64,000 bases of DNA from Winogradskyella eximia (GTDB taxonomy: Bacteria; Bacteroidota; Bacteroidia; Flavobacteriales; Flavobacteriaceae): assembly GCF_003386165.1 (NCBI RefSeq), contig NZ_QRDV01000006.1:62001-126000 (forward strand). The letters are read 5' to 3'. The notes under the pieces are model-generated. The model worked only from the letters and a program-made list of their open reading frames with translations, did not search any database and was not told where the DNA came from. Below are positions 1 through 8,447 of this stretch, piece after piece. Each line of letters starts with the position of its first letter. The stretch's first letter is position 1. The position numbers and the translations under genes are program-made.

Positions 1-262
1 TAGAAAACACAATGGCAATGTCATTTTCCTCTTCACTGTTTAAGTTCTCGTTTTTTAGTAAAACATCAGCAGCTAAAAAAGCGAGTTTGCTTAAAGCATC
101 CATTTTAAAAAACTTAGGATAGTTGGTGTTAAGAGATTTATAAGCTGCTTTTATAAATTCTGAAAATTCAATATTCTCATCACTATAAACTTTAGACCCA
201 TTTAAGGAAATCGTATTGTTTTTAATGCTGCAAAAAGAGCTTATATAATAGTCAGAATTCAT
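1..262 (-). CDS. Beta-ketoacyl synthase-like protein (partial, C-terminus outside window)
   Basis: Reading leftward from the ATG at 262, about 87 codons stay open to the window edge. The peptide starts MNSDYYISSFCSIKNN and contains KMDALSKLAFLAADVLL, which resembles the helical N-terminal part of ketosynthases just before the active-site region. The catalytic residues lie outside the window, so activity cannot be judged. The gene follows the methyltransferase stop by 6 bp and is co-directional with the pigment operon, which therefore continues to the left. Flexirubin clusters often carry an extra short ketosynthase-like gene; that is family knowledge and is not proven here. Confidence 0.6.
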   Translation of the reverse strand, partial: MNSDYYISSFCSIKNNTISLNGSKVYSDENIEFSEFIKAAYKSLNTNYPKFFKMDALSKLAFLAADVLLKNENLNSEEENDIAIVFS

Positions 263-268
263 TAATTG

Positions 269-1330
269 TTACTTTTTTTTACAAACTAATATGGTGTGGT
301 ATTCACCAACATTAATATCTTCTTCGAGAACAAGACCTGCCTTGTCAATTAATTTTAAAAACACTTCTGCAGGATACATTTTGCTGTTTCCATTTGCCAT
401 TACTGTGAAATACAGAGAGGTTGCTTCTAATACAAATTTAGCATTGTCAAATCTTTGTCTGTCTGTAAAGGTTTCCATAATTAACAATTCGGTATTGTCG
501 TCCATAGACTTAACACAGGTAGATAATATCTTCAGAATTTCCTCTTCAGAAAAACAATCTAAAAATTGACACATCCAAATAGTATCTGCACCTGTTGGAA
601 TTGATGGATTATCTTTTAACCAATCTATTTCATAACCAGAAACCCTCTTTTCAAAGCCTTCATTTTTTACATTGTTAAGAGCAACATTTAATTGACCAGG
701 TAAATCAATTATTTTAATGGATACGTCTTCGTTGTATTTACAAGAGCTTATGGCAAATTTTCCTGTATTGCCACCAATATCAAATATGGTTTTAGGATTA
801 GTTCTAAACACTATTTCTAAAGCATCATTAAATATAGCATCCGAATAATGGTGATCGAATTCAAACCAAGATTTTTTAACCTCAGGCGTCAATTGAGATA
901 AGCCTTCATAAACGGTATCCCAATTACCAAGTTCTTTTAAACCCTCTGGTTTTCCTGTTTTGATGGCGTCATTTAAATGGAATAATCCTTTATAGCACAC
1001 TTCATTTGTAAAGTTAATATTAACGTTTACAGTTTCGTTATAATTTAAAAAGTAACCTGTGGTTGTTAATTCAAAATTTCCTGAATCGTCTTTACTAACA
1101 ATTTCAGAACTTTCAGCTATTTCTAATAAAACACCAAGTCCATAAACACTTATTGAAAGTTCTTTTGAAAGCTCTTCTATGGTAATACCGCCTTTTTTTC
1201 TTCTATCAAAAATTAAACTAAAAACACCAAGTTTTCTCAATGAAACTGTTGCTTGAAACACAAAGGGTGCAAAAGCAATTTTTTGTGCTTCTTGAATTGC
1301 ATCAATAGCTCTCAATGACGTATTTTCCAT
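269..1330 (-). CDS. Class I SAM-dependent methyltransferase (O-methyltransferase type)
   Basis: A 353-residue protein with the layout of small-molecule O-methyltransferases. An N-terminal winged-helix/dimerization region covers about residues 20-95 (LGVFSLIF, ITIEELSKELSISVYG). A Rossmann methyltransferase domain follows, with SAM motif I IFDIGGNTGKF at residues 182-192. It sits inside the flexirubin operon, between a ketosynthase and a partial ketosynthase-like gene, with gaps of 9 and 6 bp. The likely role is methylation of a ring hydroxyl or carbon of the aryl-polyene head group or the resorcinol. The acceptor cannot be read from the sequence. Confidence 0.82.
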   Translation of the reverse strand: MENTSLRAIDAIQEAQKIAFAPFVFQATVSLRKLGVFSLIFDRRKKGGITIEELSKELSISVYGLGVLLEIAESSEIVSKDDSGNFELTTTGYFLNYNETVNVNINFTNEVCYKGLFHLNDAIKTGKPEGLKELGNWDTVYEGLSQLTPEVKKSWFEFDHHYSDAIFNDALEIVFRTNPKTIFDIGGNTGKFAISSCKYNEDVSIKIIDLPGQLNVALNNVKNEGFEKRVSGYEIDWLKDNPSIPTGADTIWMCQFLDCFSEEEILKILSTCVKSMDDNTELLIMETFTDRQRFDNAKFVLEATSLYFTVMANGNSKMYPAEVFLKLIDKAGLVLEEDINVGEYHTILVCKKK

Positions 1331-1339
1331 AATATATTT

Positions 1340-2491
1340 TTATTCGTTATTTACTTTTTTAAATATTGCCGCTAAATTACTGCCTCCAAAACCAGAAGCT
1401 GTTTTAAGGAAAATATCCATTTTTTTAGTTGTTGTTTGCGTTATTACATTTATGGGCTGAGAGACACCTAATTCTTCAAACCCTAAAGAGGTATAAAGGG
1501 TATTATTATTTAGTGAATGCATGCCAATAATGGTTTCTAGTAAACCTGAAGCGCCTAAAGTATGTCCAAAATAGCCTTTTAAACTGTTTAGAGGAACCTC
1601 ACCTAAACCTAATCTATTGAAGGCGATGGCTTCCATTTCATCATTGAAAGGTGTTGCGGTTCCGTGAGCAGAAATGTAATCAATACGCTCATTAGTTATG
1701 TTAGCTTCTTTTATGGCTGATTTTATACTTCTAAACAAACCTTCTCCAGTTCTAGAAGGTCCTGAAATATGATTAGCATCATTACATGAGCCTTCTCCTA
1801 AAATGGTTACGGCTTCTTCTGCTAAATTTAATTTATCATTTGTAACAAAAACACTTGCGGCTACTTCACCAATATTAATTCCTGTTCGGTTTTTACAGTA
1901 AGGTTTACAACGCTCGCTACTAAGTGCTTGAAATGAATTAAAACCAGATAAAATAAATTTAGTTACCATATCTCCGCTCACAATAAACACATGGTCATAA
2001 ACACCCGATTTAATATAACGTTTTGCAACAGCTAAAGCTAAAACACCTGAAACACAGGCGTTAGAAACAACGATGGCGTCGTTTTGAAATTTAAAAAAAT
2101 CTTTTATTACTTGGCCTAATACATCTAAATAAGCTCTTTCTTTTGGGAATTCACTGTTTTTATCTAAAACATCAATATTTCCTTTTGTGGTAGAAACAAT
2201 TAAACCAACACGTTTAGTTAAAGGGATTTTAGAGGCTTCAATAACGCTATTTAACGATGTTAGCATCATTTGCTCTAATCTTGTAAAATTGCCTTCTGCC
2301 TTTAACTTAGCAAAGCTATCACTTAGTGTTTTTTCGTCTATGATAGAAGAAATGATAGGCTGAGAAAATTTGCTTTTGTCTTCAACTAATTGTAATCCGG
2401 AAACTTCGTTGTGAATATTATTCACCACAGTTTTACTATCAAAACCAAGTGACGACACTATATTATTATATGATAGGTAAACTTTACTCAT
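1340..2491 (-). CDS. Beta-ketoacyl-ACP synthase II-like (FabF/ApeO family)
   Basis: Thiolase-fold ketosynthase of 383 residues with the full Cys-His-His set: C146 in SNACVSG, H276 in SAHGTATP and H310 in KGYFGHTLGASG. A glycine-rich GFGGSN lies near the C-terminus. I start it at the ATG at 2491 rather than an in-frame TTG at 2503. That choice gives an 8-bp overlap (ATGAGTAA) with the thioesterase stop, typical of translational coupling. It probably elongates or primes the polyene chain on ACP. It is quite different from the other FabF-like enzyme at 10524-11741, so the two may work at different stages or as a pair. Confidence 0.88.
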   Translation of the reverse strand: MSKVYLSYNNIVSSLGFDSKTVVNNIHNEVSGLQLVEDKSKFSQPIISSIIDEKTLSDSFAKLKAEGNFTRLEQMMLTSLNSVIEASKIPLTKRVGLIVSTTKGNIDVLDKNSEFPKERAYLDVLGQVIKDFFKFQNDAIVVSNACVSGVLALAVAKRYIKSGVYDHVFIVSGDMVTKFILSGFNSFQALSSERCKPYCKNRTGINIGEVAASVFVTNDKLNLAEEAVTILGEGSCNDANHISGPSRTGEGLFRSIKSAIKEANITNERIDYISAHGTATPFNDEMEAIAFNRLGLGEVPLNSLKGYFGHTLGASGLLETIIGMHSLNNNTLYTSLGFEELGVSQPINVITQTTTKKMDIFLKTASGFGGSNLAAIFKKVNNE

Positions 2492-2939
2492 CAATAAGTC
2501 CAACTTTTTGTTTCCACTTTTTAAAAAACTCAGGAATTGCTAACGATAAGTCACCTTGACCAATTTGGTCGACAAAAACTTGTACAGTTTCACCAGTGCA
2601 AACAAGTAGATCATCTTGATTGTAAATTTCATACCTGAAAATCATTTTAGCGGCACGACTATCTACATAAATAGTTTTTATAGTAGCCACATCACCATAA
2701 CGTAAAGGTAATTTGTGTTCACTAGATGATTTTACAATGGGAGTAGCATAGCCAAAGTCTTTTTGATTTAAATAGGCTATGTTATGATGTCTGCCGAAAG
2801 CTTCTCTACCATCTTCAAAATATTGAATATAGTTTCCATGCCAAACAATACCTAAGGGATCCGTTTCTACAAACCGAACTCTTACCTTGCTAATAAAACT
2901 AATTTCTTTTTTTTGCTTAGACTGCATTTTTCTTTTCAT
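2484..2939 (-). CDS. Hotdog-fold acyl thioesterase (4HBT/YbgC type)
   Basis: A protein of about 152 residues with the 4-hydroxybenzoyl-CoA thioesterase signature ETDPLGIVWHGNYIQYFE. The candidate catalytic aspartate is D27 and H34 sits in the WHGNY segment. It could release an acyl chain from ACP or CoA, or edit stalled intermediates of the pigment pathway. The start is uncertain: an in-frame TTG lies at 2954, and ATG codons at 2939 and 2927 both overlap the end of the ABC permease gene. I prefer an ATG. It is coupled to the downstream ketosynthase by an 8-bp overlap. Confidence 0.85.
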   Translation of the reverse strand: MKRKMQSKQKKEISFISKVRVRFVETDPLGIVWHGNYIQYFEDGREAFGRHHNIAYLNQKDFGYATPIVKSSSEHKLPLRYGDVATIKTIYVDSRAAKMIFRYEIYNQDDLLVCTGETVQVFVDQIGQGDLSLAIPEFFKKWKQKVGLIDE

Positions 2940-4182
2940 TATAAACAACGGCAATTAAAGTTGTGATGATAAAAAACAAAAATAGCAATGTTATCTCTGG
3001 TACAATCTCTAATAGACTAGAATTTCTTAAAAAAACATCATAAAAGGCGTTTAGTCCCCAATTCATTGGTGAGATGTTAGATAGTGTTTGCATAAATTGT
3101 GGCATAATAAACACAGGTACCCAAACACCTCCTAAAGCGGCTAAGATTACAACAAAAGTAGCTCCAAACGGTGCAGACTGTTCTTGTGTTTTTGCTAAAG
3201 TACCAAGTAATAACCCTAAACCTATAGCAGCTAAACCTGCAAAAAATGCAACAATAAATAAAAGCGGTAATTTACCAGTAACATTTAATGTTGGTAAACC
3301 TATGGCTGGAAATAAATATACACCAATTAGCAACATCATTACAAACTGAATTAAACAAACAGCTAAATAGATTACCGTTTTTCCTCCAAGTACAGTTAGA
3401 TAGGATACGGGATTTGTTCTCAATCTTACAAAAGTGCCTTGGCTCTTTTCTTTTACAATGTTTATAGATAATGGTACTATAATGAAAAATATAGCAAATA
3501 GTGTCCAAGCAGGTACGTTGTGCTGAACAGAATTTGGTATTATAAATTCATCATCTTTTTTAGGTAATATTTCTGTAAAGCTTATAAAATTTTCTGTTTC
3601 AAAAATAGCTTCAGATGGATCGTCAGTTATTTGTTTTTGAAACGCATTATAAATGGATTGTGTTTCAATTTTTGAGATCATTTTATCAATCTCATTTTTT
3701 ACTGAGCTTTTAAATGAGATTTGAGTCGCTGGATCAAAGTACAATTTAACTTCTTTAGCACTAAAACTTTCTTTTTGCGTGGTTTCTTCTTCGTCTAAGC
3801 CAAATTTACTCAATATATCTTCAACATTTTGGTTGATTTTTTGCTCTAAATCCGAAGACAAATCTTTAGGGATTATTATCGCTAATTGATTTTTTCCTTT
3901 AAAAACAAGGGTTTTGGCTTGGTCTTCTTTTTCAATTGAAATAACTTCAAATACGTTAGACTCATCTAATCCTTTTTTGATAGTTGCAGAAACAGAGCCA
4001 TTATCGTTATCGACTAAAAGGATTGGTATTTTAGTTTCAGATACCGTTTTAAAAGTACTGTCTTGGATTAAAGTAATAGTAACAATTAATACTAAAGGCA
4101 TTATAAATAATATGGCAATACCACCAATATCTCTAGTGAGTAATAAAAACTCTTTATGTGCTGATGCTAGTAATTTATGCAT
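2917..4182 (-). CDS. ABC-2 type transporter permease
   Basis: A 421-residue membrane protein with ABC-2 exporter topology. One TM helix sits near the N-terminus (about residues 20-40, IAILFIMPLVLIVTITLI). A large, charged extracytoplasmic domain of about 170 residues follows, then a block of five or so TM helices from about residue 225 to 415. Its start overlaps the end of the ATPase gene by 8 bp, so the two almost certainly form one transporter. In flexirubin and aryl-polyene clusters such exporters are thought to move the lipid pigment or an intermediate toward the outer membrane. The substrate here is inferred from context only. Confidence 0.88.
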   Translation of the reverse strand: MHKLLASAHKEFLLLTRDIGGIAILFIMPLVLIVTITLIQDSTFKTVSETKIPILLVDNDNGSVSATIKKGLDESNVFEVISIEKEDQAKTLVFKGKNQLAIIIPKDLSSDLEQKINQNVEDILSKFGLDEEETTQKESFSAKEVKLYFDPATQISFKSSVKNEIDKMISKIETQSIYNAFQKQITDDPSEAIFETENFISFTEILPKKDDEFIIPNSVQHNVPAWTLFAIFFIIVPLSINIVKEKSQGTFVRLRTNPVSYLTVLGGKTVIYLAVCLIQFVMMLLIGVYLFPAIGLPTLNVTGKLPLLFIVAFFAGLAAIGLGLLLGTLAKTQEQSAPFGATFVVILAALGGVWVPVFIMPQFMQTLSNISPMNWGLNAFYDVFLRNSSLLEIVPEITLLFLFFIITTLIAVVYNEKKNAV

Positions 4183-4918
4183 GATCTCTTAGAGCGCTTC
4201 CTGTTAATGCCAAAAATACATCTTCAAGATTATTAGCATTTGGTTGGTTATTTATTAAGTCTTTTGGACTGCCTTGTGTTACAATTTTTCCATGATCTAT
4301 AATGGCTACTTTGGTGCAAAAAGATTCGGCTTCATTTAAATGATGAGAAGTGTAAATTATGGTAGTTCCTTTTTTATTGAGTTCTTTTAAATAATTTATA
4401 ATTACATTTTTAGATTGCACATCAACACCAACACTTGGTTCGTCTAAAAACAACACTTTTGGATCATGGAGGATACTTGCTATTAAATTAATTCTACGTT
4501 TCATTCCACCAGAAAAAGTGTCTATTTTTTTATGTGAAAATTGAGATAATCCTAACGTTTCTAAAGCGGCATTAATTTTTGCTTTTAATTCGGTACCTTT
4601 TAAACCATACATGCTTCCAAAATACTGAAGGTTTTCAAAAGCGGTTAAAGTTGGGTATAAAGCATATTCTTGAGGTACAATACCAATAAGTTGCTTTAAT
4701 TGGTTTTTGTTTTTCTTGTAAGTAAGTCCATCAATGGTAAATGAACCAGAAGTGGGTTTTATTAAAGAGCACAATAAGGATATTACTGTTGTTTTTCCTG
4801 CTCCATTAGGTCCTAATAATCCAAAAATTTCCTTTTTAGAAATACTTAAATCTAAATCAGTCACAGAAAAAAAATCTGCACCTTTATACTTTTTAGATAA
4901 TTGATTGATTTCTATCAT
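4175..4918 (-). CDS. ABC transporter ATP-binding protein
   Basis: A 247-residue nucleotide-binding domain with Walker A GPNGAGKTT, Q-loop VPQEYALYP, signature FSGGMKRR, Walker B VLFLDEPSVGVD and the switch histidine in TSHHLNEAE. It is of the CcmA/drug-exporter type normally paired with ABC-2 permeases, and its partner is encoded directly downstream with an 8-bp overlap. It is the energizing subunit of the pigment-cluster exporter. The ATG at 4918 follows the BtrH-like gene stop by 9 bp, so it belongs to the same operon. Confidence 0.93.
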   Translation of the reverse strand: MIEINQLSKKYKGADFFSVTDLDLSISKKEIFGLLGPNGAGKTTVISLLCSLIKPTSGSFTIDGLTYKKNKNQLKQLIGIVPQEYALYPTLTAFENLQYFGSMYGLKGTELKAKINAALETLGLSQFSHKKIDTFSGGMKRRINLIASILHDPKVLFLDEPSVGVDVQSKNVIINYLKELNKKGTTIIYTSHHLNEAESFCTKVAIIDHGKIVTQGSPKDLINNQPNANNLEDVFLALTGSALRDHA

Positions 4919-4927
4919 GTGAAATTA

Positions 4928-5923
4928 TTAAATGGCTTTTTTTAATTTTTTAAAGAAGATTTCTTCTTTGTCTGCAATGATTTCTAATTGAGAGGCCACT
5001 TTATTATAAGCATCCGTTTTTGCACTTCTGTTTTTATAAATTCGAGAGGCTTCTAATGCGAAATCTCTCCATAAATCACCAATTTCGGTCATTTCTTTAG
5101 ATAATTCCGCTAAGGAATTATTATTAAGTATTTTACTAGATTCTTGTAAAAATGCTGCGTAAATATACCTAAAACCTCCTCCACCTGTGCCTATTTCCTC
5201 TTGCATTCTTACAATTTGACCTAAGTAGTGATTGGCAACCTTAACGCCTTTGCTTTTTGGCCATTTACGTATAAGTTTGGCAGTATACCTTATGCCTTTA
5301 ATCCCAACAATTGGGACAGGTGCAAGCATGTCTCTGCAAGTGTTTTTTATACCTTTAACAATGGCTGTATTAATATCTAGTTCTTTTGGGAAATCTATAG
5401 GATAATACATGTGTCCATTTGGAGCAAAAGCACCTTTGGCAAAACGAACTTTTTCTAACTCTTTAGATGTAAGAGTTGTCACTGTTTCCATTACTGGATC
5501 ACTAATTAAATAGTTGTCGTTTTCTTTGCCATAAACAATTAAGTTATGAGCATTAAAATGAAAACGATATTCATCAGGAAAATAGGTTAAGTTATAAACA
5601 CCAACTTGTAAGCCAACAGGATTGTCTTTTTTTAAGTTTTCATCTAATCGATCCTTAGCTTGCTTTGGACTTTTAAATTTTTCTTTTTTAATTTTTATAC
5701 CTGTACGTTTAGCAAAACGTTTAAAAATTTGACCAGGCATTACTCTATAAGTTACTGCAGGAGCGTGGTTTACTTTTAAAAAAGGAATATGACAAAATAA
5801 TAAACCAGATCCTATTCCAAAAACCATTGGCTCACTCACTTTAAAGCCATTATGCTTCATTAAATTAGAAACAACTCCATTTTCGCAATGAGCCGTTTGG
5901 TGGTGAGTAAAATTAATTTCCAT
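4928..5923 (-). CDS. BtrH N-terminal domain protein (C39-like fold; candidate ACP-dependent acyltransferase)
   Basis: A 331-residue protein opening with HHQTAHCENGVVSNL, the hallmark of BtrH_N proteins. A plausible catalytic triad is Cys13, His126 (NAHNLIVYG) and Asp142 (LISDPV). The C-terminal half (about 190-331) is helical, like the domain usually joined to BtrH_N. BtrH of butirosin biosynthesis moves an acyl side chain from an ACP to an alcohol or amine acceptor. By analogy this enzyme could catalyse the ester linkage of the polyene acid to the dialkylresorcinol; that is inference. Its start overlaps the upstream small gene by 11 bp. Confidence 0.78.
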   Translation of the reverse strand: MEINFTHHQTAHCENGVVSNLMKHNGFKVSEPMVFGIGSGLLFCHIPFLKVNHAPAVTYRVMPGQIFKRFAKRTGIKIKKEKFKSPKQAKDRLDENLKKDNPVGLQVGVYNLTYFPDEYRFHFNAHNLIVYGKENDNYLISDPVMETVTTLTSKELEKVRFAKGAFAPNGHMYYPIDFPKELDINTAIVKGIKNTCRDMLAPVPIVGIKGIRYTAKLIRKWPKSKGVKVANHYLGQIVRMQEEIGTGGGGFRYIYAAFLQESSKILNNNSLAELSKEMTEIGDLWRDFALEASRIYKNRSAKTDAYNKVASQLEIIADKEEIFFKKLKKAI

Positions 5924-6320
5924 AATTAATATCCTTTAATTGGTCTATCGAAATATCAAAAACACTGGCATATTTTGCTAATGTTTTTTCAGAAAGTTTA
6001 TTGAATTTTTTTACTTTAAAATGATTTTTTACTTGCCATTGAAACTTACCTACATAACTCGCTAAGATACCAATATCCATTTTATGGCATTCCATATAAT
6101 ATTCAATAGGACTAGTTTCGCCATTTAAAACCCTTTCTTTTGCATTATTAATGCGCTCATTAATTTCTTGAAGTGCATTATCTAAAGCAATTGTTTTAGG
6201 ATCCCAACCAGTGCTTTTTATTGTGGTATATTCTCCTTTCTCATCAACTGCGTAACACAATTCTTTAATGTTGTCTTTTTCTAAACCACCATCATCTTGA
6301 GGAACATCATTCTTTTTCAT
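5913..6320 (-). CDS. Small pigment-cluster protein with HTH-like C-terminus
   Basis: A 135-residue protein with an acidic, coiled N-terminal half. The C-terminal segment (about 80-130) reads like a lambda-repressor/XRE helix-turn-helix: LASYVGKFQWQVKNHF, then LSEKTLAKYASVFDIS. It overlaps the BtrH-like gene by 11 bp, so the two are probably co-translated and may act together. It could be a local regulator or a structural partner. I do not recognise a named family with certainty, and the HTH reading rests on pattern only. A 91-bp gap, the largest within the operon, precedes it and contains palindromes. Confidence 0.55.
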   Translation of the reverse strand: MKKNDVPQDDGGLEKDNIKELCYAVDEKGEYTTIKSTGWDPKTIALDNALQEINERINNAKERVLNGETSPIEYYMECHKMDIGILASYVGKFQWQVKNHFKVKKFNKLSEKTLAKYASVFDISIDQLKDINYGN

Positions 6321-6358
6321 GTTTATTCGTATTGTTTAAATAGCAATGTGAGTGCCTT

Positions 6359-6373
6359 TAAAGCATTGCTTTA
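6359..6373. promoter_or_regulatory. Perfect palindrome in the only large intra-operon gap
   Basis: TAAAGCATTGCTTTA has two 7-bp arms around one central base, so it cannot form a stem-loop and is more likely a protein-binding site than an RNA hairpin. It lies about 40 bp upstream of the ATG at 6320, in the 91-bp gap between the dehydratase and the HTH-like protein. A second inverted repeat (AATGCT-CGC-AGCATT, 6394-6408) lies just after the dehydratase stop and could mark an mRNA 3' end. Function is inferred. Confidence 0.35.
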
Positions 6374-6411
6374 GGGTATCAACTTTTTTTTAGAATGCTC
6401 GCAGCATTAAA

Positions 6412-6867
6412 CTATTTTAAATCTTTGATAACCAAATTAAGCTCACAAGATAACAATAGGTTAGTAGATTCAAAAATATGACACTCTAAAGAGCATACGC
6501 TATAACTTTCTGTGTCAAACCTCGAGGTTAATTTTGCATTAGATATTATGGTACTTCCAACCTTAGGACAAGAAAATGCTGTTATTTTTTTAATGGCACT
6601 AATAAAACCAATTAATTTAGCTCCTTTACCTTCTGTATCATCATCGTCAAAATAACTTTTACCTACAATTGATGAACACGTTTGTGCCGCATTTTCAACC
6701 AAGCCCATTTCGTTAAAATAATTATTTTCAACAAAGAGATTATCTTCCTCTATTTTAAATGATGCAGACACCTCTTCATCAGTGAGAATTAGAATTTTGT
6801 CTAACAATAAAAATGGAGGACGATGCGGTAAAAAGTTTGATATATCAATTTTGTTAAGGTCCATCAT
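6412..6867 (-). CDS. Hotdog 3-hydroxyacyl-ACP dehydratase (FabZ/ApeI-like), catalytic His present
   Basis: A 151-residue FabA/FabZ-type hotdog protein. It has the dehydratase motif LPHRPPFLLLD (His15, counting the first Met) and the conserved acid in MGLVENAAQT (Glu58), so both catalytic residues appear intact. It would dehydrate 3-hydroxyacyl-ACP to build conjugated double bonds. No enoyl reductase is seen in this part of the cluster, consistent with the double bonds being kept. Its ATG overlaps the stop of the upstream dehydratase gene (TAATG); a second ATG one codon later is possible. The pairing suggests a heteromeric dehydratase. Confidence 0.83.
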   Translation of the reverse strand: MMDLNKIDISNFLPHRPPFLLLDKILILTDEEVSASFKIEEDNLFVENNYFNEMGLVENAAQTCSSIVGKSYFDDDDTEGKGAKLIGFISAIKKITAFSCPKVGSTIISNAKLTSRFDTESYSVCSLECHIFESTNLLLSCELNLVIKDLK

Positions 6868-7298
6868 TATTTGGCAATAACAGTTTTCATTGTACTTGTA
6901 GCAATCTTCTCTTTCTTAGAATTAAAAACAGTTATTTCTACTAAAGTAACTCCCATAAATTCTTGTAAAATATGTGCTTCTGTATTTATAATTTCATCTA
7001 AAGCAGGAAGTGATAAAATGTGAACTTCTTTTATTGAACCGATATAACCTGTTGGAGCAGGTTGTCCTTTTAAATAGTAGTCGTATCCCGTATGAAGCGC
7101 CACAGTTTGTGCCATGTTTTCTATTATTCCAGACTCAGATAAGGTATGGTTTTTAAAGAAAATATTGCTTTCAGAAATTTTAAACGAAGATACTATTTGT
7201 GTGTCGGAAAAACCTAATAGCGCATCTACCATTACAAAAGGTGATTTTTGCGGTATTAAATTTTCAATAGTTGTAATTGGTGTATCTAATAAATTCAT
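6867..7298 (-). CDS. Hotdog dehydratase-like protein (ApeP-like) lacking the usual catalytic His
   Basis: A 143-residue hotdog protein aligned with FabZ-type dehydratases through IPQKSPFVMVD and SESGIIENMAQT. The acidic residue is kept (Glu60), but the position of the catalytic histidine (PHRPPF in FabZ and in the neighbouring gene) is Gln17. It may be a non-catalytic partner of the adjacent dehydratase, or it may use another mechanism. The translationally coupled TAATG junction with the partner gene supports complex formation. Aryl-polyene clusters of other bacteria also carry two hotdog proteins (ApeI, ApeP). Confidence 0.75.
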   Translation of the reverse strand: MNLLDTPITTIENLIPQKSPFVMVDALLGFSDTQIVSSFKISESNIFFKNHTLSESGIIENMAQTVALHTGYDYYLKGQPAPTGYIGSIKEVHILSLPALDEIINTEAHILQEFMGVTLVEITVFNSKKEKIATSTMKTVIAK

Positions 7299-7299
7299 A

Positions 7300-8436
7300 T
7301 TAACAAACGGTTAAATGAGCGTATGCGTATGAAAATCTACCACTTTCTGGTACAGATAACATTATTTTATCTCCTTTTTTTAATCGTCCAGAGGCCATCA
7401 ATTCTTCAAGCATTAAATAGATAGAAGCAGACCCAACATTACCAACTTTACTTAAATTAGTAAACCAGCTACTTTCTGGAACTTTTAATCCTTTTTCTTT
7501 GATTCGGTTTTTTAATTTTTCGGCAAAATATTGAGACGATATATGAGGTAAGAAATAATCGATATCCGAAGAGTCTTTAGAATGTTTTTTAAAGACCATT
7601 TCCATACTTTCTACACCTTTATTAATAACGTGTTCTTCTAAAATCTTAACATCTTGCTTTATAGAAAAGATAGAGTCTTCTAACCATTCTTTAGAGCTAT
7701 ATTCTGTCCAAGATTTTATAGATCCGTCTTCAAGCTTTTCTCCACCAGAGTACATACAGGTTTCTAATTCATGAGCAAAAGAATAGGCTTCCATCCAATC
7801 AATTTTTAAAGAAATGCCTATTTCATTTTTTTTGTCTTCTAATAGCATTGCACCAGCACCATCAGATAGCATCCAGCGTAAAAAATCTTTTTTAAATGCT
7901 ATTATAGGTAGTTTTTCTAATTTTGAAAGTAACTCTGATTCTTCTTCAAATTTATTTGCTAATAATCTGGTAGAAACCCTTTCAGAACCTGTACAAACAG
8001 CATTGTTAGAATTCCCAGCTTTAATAGATAGATAACCAAATTTTAAAGAACTCATACCTGCACAACAAATGCCTGAAGCTGAATTTATTTCTAAATTTTT
8101 ATTGGCTAATAGTCCATGTACCATGGCGGCATGAGACGGTAATAATTGATCTGGTGTAGATGTACCACAGCATAGAAGTTCCATGTCGTTTTCTGTAAAC
8201 GATTGATCAAATAATTTTGAAATGGCCTCTTGCGTTAATTTGGCGTTAGAATGTGTAAACTCTCCATTCTTATTAATAGCATAATAACGTTGTTTTATAC
8301 CATTGTTTCTTAATACAATTCGTCTTGCCTTAGAAGGTTTATCATTAATTTGACCTAAAACGTTTTCCATTTCATCATTACTAATGGGATCATTAGGTAA
8401 AATTTTTGATATTCTAGTTATATAAACGTCCTTCAT
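7300..8436 (-). CDS. darB: Ketosynthase III-type enzyme, DarB-like (dialkylresorcinol biosynthesis)
   Basis: A 378-residue FabH/KAS III-like protein. The active-site Cys is most likely C125 in SGICCAGMSS, with H298 in YFLPHISSQ and N333 in KVGNVGSASI completing a Cys-His-Asn triad. In Pseudomonas and flavobacterial DAR clusters DarB condenses two beta-ketoacyl units, and DarA then aromatizes the ring to a 2,5-dialkylresorcinol. The darA-like gene follows directly (11-bp gap), as in those clusters. It is longer than housekeeping FabH, as expected for DarB. The identity comes from context plus triad and is not a measured alignment. Confidence 0.8.
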   Translation of the reverse strand: MKDVYITRISKILPNDPISNDEMENVLGQINDKPSKARRIVLRNNGIKQRYYAINKNGEFTHSNAKLTQEAISKLFDQSFTENDMELLCCGTSTPDQLLPSHAAMVHGLLANKNLEINSASGICCAGMSSLKFGYLSIKAGNSNNAVCTGSERVSTRLLANKFEEESELLSKLEKLPIIAFKKDFLRWMLSDGAGAMLLEDKKNEIGISLKIDWMEAYSFAHELETCMYSGGEKLEDGSIKSWTEYSSKEWLEDSIFSIKQDVKILEEHVINKGVESMEMVFKKHSKDSSDIDYFLPHISSQYFAEKLKNRIKEKGLKVPESSWFTNLSKVGNVGSASIYLMLEELMASGRLKKGDKIMLSVPESGRFSYAYAHLTVC

Positions 8437-8447
8437 TGTTGCCCCTT

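Noticed and set aside
6394..6408. AATGCT-CGC-AGCATT hairpin as a terminator of the dehydratase genes
   Set aside because: On the transcribed (minus) strand the stem is followed by CTAAAAAAAA and not a T-run, so it is unlikely to terminate by itself.
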